Positions 62,211 through 64,000 of a stretch of 64,000 nt of DNA are shown one piece after another. Within the stretch, counting starts at the first letter, position 1; every line of letters begins with the position of its first letter. Made by a program: the position numbers and the translations under genes. The notes beneath the pieces were generated by a model that searched no databases, was not told where the DNA came from, and saw only the letters and a list, made by a program, of their open reading frames with translations. The DNA is from Luteolibacter sp. LG18 (GTDB lineage: Bacteria > Verrucomicrobiota > Verrucomicrobiia > Verrucomicrobiales > Akkermansiaceae), in NCBI RefSeq assembly GCF_036322585.1, contig NZ_AP024600.1, forward strand, positions 4,836,001-4,900,000, given 5' to 3'.

Positions 62211-62792
62211 AAGAAAGCAGAGTACGCCCTACGTGCCACCATCCACCTGGGTATTGCCGCCGAACTTGGCCTGTCCACCGTCGCGGGAGCTGATCTCGCG
62301 GAGGCAAACCGGCTCCCGCTCAAATTCGTCGAACGTATCCTCCAGGAACTCCGGGAGGCTGGCATCGTCGAAACCCGCCGCGGGAAGTTCGGGGGATATG
62401 CCCTCGCGAAATCGCCGGACTCGATCCGCATCGGGGACCTGGTCCGTCTCATGGACGGCCGCCTGGCTCCGATCTGCTGCGCCAGCGAAAACGCCTACCA
62501 GCGCTGCTCGTGTCCGGACGAGGCCCACTGCGGCCTCCGCATGCTGATGATCGATGTCCGCAACGCCATCGCCAACATCCTCGACCGATACACCATCGCC
62601 CAGGTCGTCGAAGTCACTCTGCGCAAGATGCGCCGTGACGGAGTCGAACCACCCTTCGCCGCCCAGCTCGGAAGCCAAGCCGGGAAACCCGCCGCCAACA
62701 AGCGCCGCGCGGATCCCGAGGATGGCTTCCTGGCGGGTCTCTCACAACTCGCCCTCCAAGCCTCAGCTCCTGATGAACCCGAAGACCACTGA
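62199..62792 (+). CDS. Rrf2 family transcriptional regulator with C-terminal Cys cluster
   Basis: 197 residues. The Rrf2 winged helix is at the N-terminus (HLSKKAEYALRATIHLG, PLKFVERILQELREAGIV, RRGKFGGYALAK). The middle carries a Cys group (PICCASENAYQRCSC, then HCGLRML), more than the three Cys of IscR. It could hold an Fe-S cluster or sense thiol or sulfur status, as IscR and CymR do. The C-terminus is an Ala/Lys-rich extension beyond the usual ~150 residues. It overlaps the downstream YezD-like gene by 20 bases and is divergent from the 61932 gene. Confidence 0.85.
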   Translation: MHLSKKAEYALRATIHLGIAAELGLSTVAGADLAEANRLPLKFVERILQELREAGIVETRRGKFGGYALAKSPDSIRIGDLVRLMDGRLAPICCASENAYQRCSCPDEAHCGLRMLMIDVRNAIANILDRYTIAQVVEVTLRKMRRDGVEPPFAAQLGSQAGKPAANKRRADPEDGFLAGLSQLALQASAPDEPEDH

Positions 62793-62973
62793 CCGCATCG
62801 TCCCCATCAACGGATCCAACTCCGATTGGTTGGAGGTGGTGCGCACCAAAGTGGAAGCGCTCCGCTTCGGCTCCGTCCAGATCATCGTCCACGATGGACG
62901 CGTGACCCAGATCGAAGCCCTCGAGAAGACGCGCTTCAATTCCCCAAGGGAAGAAAACGGCCAGTCGATCTGA
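62773..62973 (+). CDS. YezD-like small protein (DUF2292)
   Basis: 66 residues starting MNPKTTDRIV within the end of the Rrf2 gene (20-base overlap). The segment KVEALRFGSVQIIVHDGRVT matches the YezD/DUF2292 family, small proteins found beside sulfur-assimilation genes and Rrf2 regulators in many bacteria. Function unknown. Translational coupling to the regulator is likely. Confidence 0.75.
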   Translation: MNPKTTDRIVPINGSNSDWLEVVRTKVEALRFGSVQIIVHDGRVTQIEALEKTRFNSPREENGQSI

Positions 62974-63009
62974 CCCGGCCCGGTCCCCCTAGGACCACCC
63001 TCGCTCGCA

Positions 63010-63111
63010 AGAGACCGACCGGAACACCGGAGGAATCGGAGAGCGGTACGATATCCGCCGTAGCACGGCGCCCGTCCGCCTTTCCGATTCTCCGTCTTCC
63101 GGTCTCTTTTT
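63010..63111 (+). ncRNA. Structured leader or terminator RNA upstream of the porin gene
   Basis: AGAGACCG (63010-63017) pairs with CGGTCTCT (63100-63107). Inside, GGAGGAATCGGA (63029-63040) pairs with TCCGATTCTCC (63083-63093) with one bulge. Inner hairpins GCGG...CCGC and CCGT-AGC-ACGG follow. The structure ends in TTTTT (63107-63111). It could be the terminator of the Rrf2-YezD operon, an attenuator, or a riboswitch-like leader of the porin gene. No known riboswitch class was recognised. Confidence 0.4.
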
Positions 63112-63189
63112 GCCCAAAAACAACCCTCGGAGCCCATCCGGCACGAGTTTCGCACCACCCGGTTCCCCGAAAGGGAACAATTCTCCACC

Positions 63190-64000
63190 ATGAAGACCCC
63201 TGATCGACACGCCGCACCCCGGCGCTCCATCGAGGCCCGCGGCACCAGCCGCCAGCCGTCCCGCCTGACCATCACCACCCTGCGGATCCCGCGTCACCTG
63301 GCCTCCGCGGCCATGTTGACCGCGCTCGCCGGTGTCGCCCATGCCGGCACCGCCCCCGCTCCCCAGGCCGGACCATCCGATTGTCTTCTCAACGATTTCA
63401 AATTCGACGCCGAAATCCGCGTCCGCGACGAATGGACGGACAACGTTCGCGACTTCAACGACAACGTGAATGCCGCCGATGACGACGGTTGGCTCATCAC
63501 GCGCACCCGCCTCGGCCTCGCCTACCAGCCGGTCGAGTGGCTGAAGCTGTATGCCCAGGGCCAGGACTCCCGCGAGTTCTTTTCCGGTCGTCCTCATGAC
63601 ACGCTGAACGGCGCGAACGGCGACGACACCTTCGACCTCCGCCAGGGATACATCTCCATCGGCGACCCGAAGGACTGGCCCGTCACCTTCACGCTCGGCC
63701 GCCAGCCGCTCGACTTCGGATCGCGCCGCGTCCTCGCCGACAGTAACTGGAGCAACTACGGCCGCACCTTCGATGCCGCCCGCGCCACCTGGAAGGTGAA
63801 CAAGGACTGGCAGATCGATGCCTTCGCCGGCAATGTCGTCACGATCGAGGAAGACCGCTTCAACGATTCCGACCACAACGCCGACCTCATCGGCATCTAC
63901 GCCTCCGGCAAGATCTGCCACGGCCAGACGCTCGATTTCTACGCCGTCCACCTCGACAGCGAGCACAGCACCGTGGCCTCCGTGAAGGGGGACTTCTGGA
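63190..64000 (+). CDS. Alginate-export-type outer-membrane porin, 3' end missing
   Basis: 270 codons are visible; the gene runs off the window without a stop. A long signal region with a basic start (PDRHAAPRRSIEARGTSR) leads to the hydrophobic core ASAAMLTALAGVAHAG. Then come barrel strands with alginate-export family features: AEIRVRDEWTDN, RTRLGLAYQPVEWLKLYAQ, LRQGYISIG, TLGRQPLDFGSRRVLAD, NYGRTFDAARATW. Family members are outer-membrane channels. The Rrf2-YezD gene pair upstream suggests uptake of a sulfur compound. ATG 63190 has AAGGGA 11 bases upstream. Confidence 0.8.
   Translation, partial: MKTPDRHAAPRRSIEARGTSRQPSRLTITTLRIPRHLASAAMLTALAGVAHAGTAPAPQAGPSDCLLNDFKFDAEIRVRDEWTDNVRDFNDNVNAADDDGWLITRTRLGLAYQPVEWLKLYAQGQDSREFFSGRPHDTLNGANGDDTFDLRQGYISIGDPKDWPVTFTLGRQPLDFGSRRVLADSNWSNYGRTFDAARATWKVNKDWQIDAFAGNVVTIEEDRFNDSDHNADLIGIYASGKICHGQTLDFYAVHLDSEHSTVASVKGDFW

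Noticed and set aside
63140..63180. Hairpin GTTCCC-CGAAA-GGGAAC just before the porin start as a separate regulatory switch
   Set aside because: Six base pairs only, and it overlaps the likely ribosome binding region; it may be incidental. It is noted but not listed as a feature.
1..64000. tRNA, rRNA, insertion sequence transposase, prophage or secondary-metabolite gene cluster
   Set aside because: Intergenic regions and ORFs were scanned by eye. No tRNA cloverleaf, transposase motif, integrase, or NRPS/PKS-type protein was recognised.

Overview
The window is high-GC chromosomal DNA. Its gene content points to the phylum Verrucomicrobia (Verrucomicrobiaceae or a Luteolibacter/Haloferula-like relative). 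The reasons are several giant secreted proteins built from autotransporter-associated beta-strand repeats with no translocator barrel, PA14/LamG/Ig-type surface domains, a TSP3-like calcium loop near several C-termini, few Shine-Dalgarno sites, and a DUF6172/YezD/Rrf2 gene set. Assignment to genus is inference. No rRNA, tRNA, CRISPR array, transposase or prophage gene was recognised. Both ends cut through genes: an S10-type serine carboxypeptidase at base 1 and an alginate-export-type porin at base 64000.

Layout. 1-1.5 kb: partial peptidase and a DUF4870 membrane protein. 1.7-4.7 kb (minus): a haem/copper cluster for cytochrome oxidase assembly (ctaB, a Cys-poor Sco paralogue, Sco, DUF420) with overlapping ends. 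4.8-8.8 kb: trpS, a LysM protein, a TetR regulator, an intergenic region with phased DnaA-box-like sites, a GreA/B-like factor and a small membrane protein. 8.8-11.8 kb (minus): 2-Cys peroxiredoxin, a DHA2-type efflux pump and a TSUP permease. 12-19.8 kb: a large secreted protein followed by three tandem paralogues with a TonB-like N-terminal anchor, Gly-rich linker and PA14-like domain. 20-22.8 kb: an unusual HtrA protein with one intact and one degenerate protease unit around four helical repeats. 22.9-26.4 kb: a Snf2-family ATPase.

26.6-31.4 kb (minus) is one manganese-type ABC uptake operon. It runs from lipoprotein binding protein to outer-membrane barrel, ATPase, a permease fused to a DtxR-type repressor domain, and a second permease. 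A promoter with a palindrome in its spacer precedes it. 31.5-34.8 kb: a Tat-exported phosphoesterase and a DUF3160 protein. 35-37.9 kb: ribBA, ribH and an enlarged nusB. 37.9-43.2 kb: a LamG/Ig/beta-repeat surface protein and a GH8 glucanase. 43.3-43.9 kb: a gene-free stretch with a large inverted repeat. 43.9-45.5 kb: an AI-2E-family permease and a DUF6172-like protein. 45.6-47.7 kb: a GH1 enzyme interrupted by what looks like a circularly permuted solute-binding domain. 47.9-59.7 kb: two giant repeat proteins and an ABC exporter whose ATPase and permease genes are separated by one of them. 59.7-64 kb: an FAD oxidoreductase, an unknown (possibly M14-like) protein, and an Rrf2 regulator-YezD-porin group that may belong to sulfur metabolism.

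The strongest candidates for something not widely described are the GH1 with a permuted binding domain, the tandem TonB-anchor/PA14 trio, the self-contained Mn uptake operon (repressor fused to permease, outer-membrane barrel inside the operon), the active-plus-pseudo HtrA, and the inverted-repeat element at 43.3-43.9 kb. All functional calls come from reading the sequence; no database search was run.
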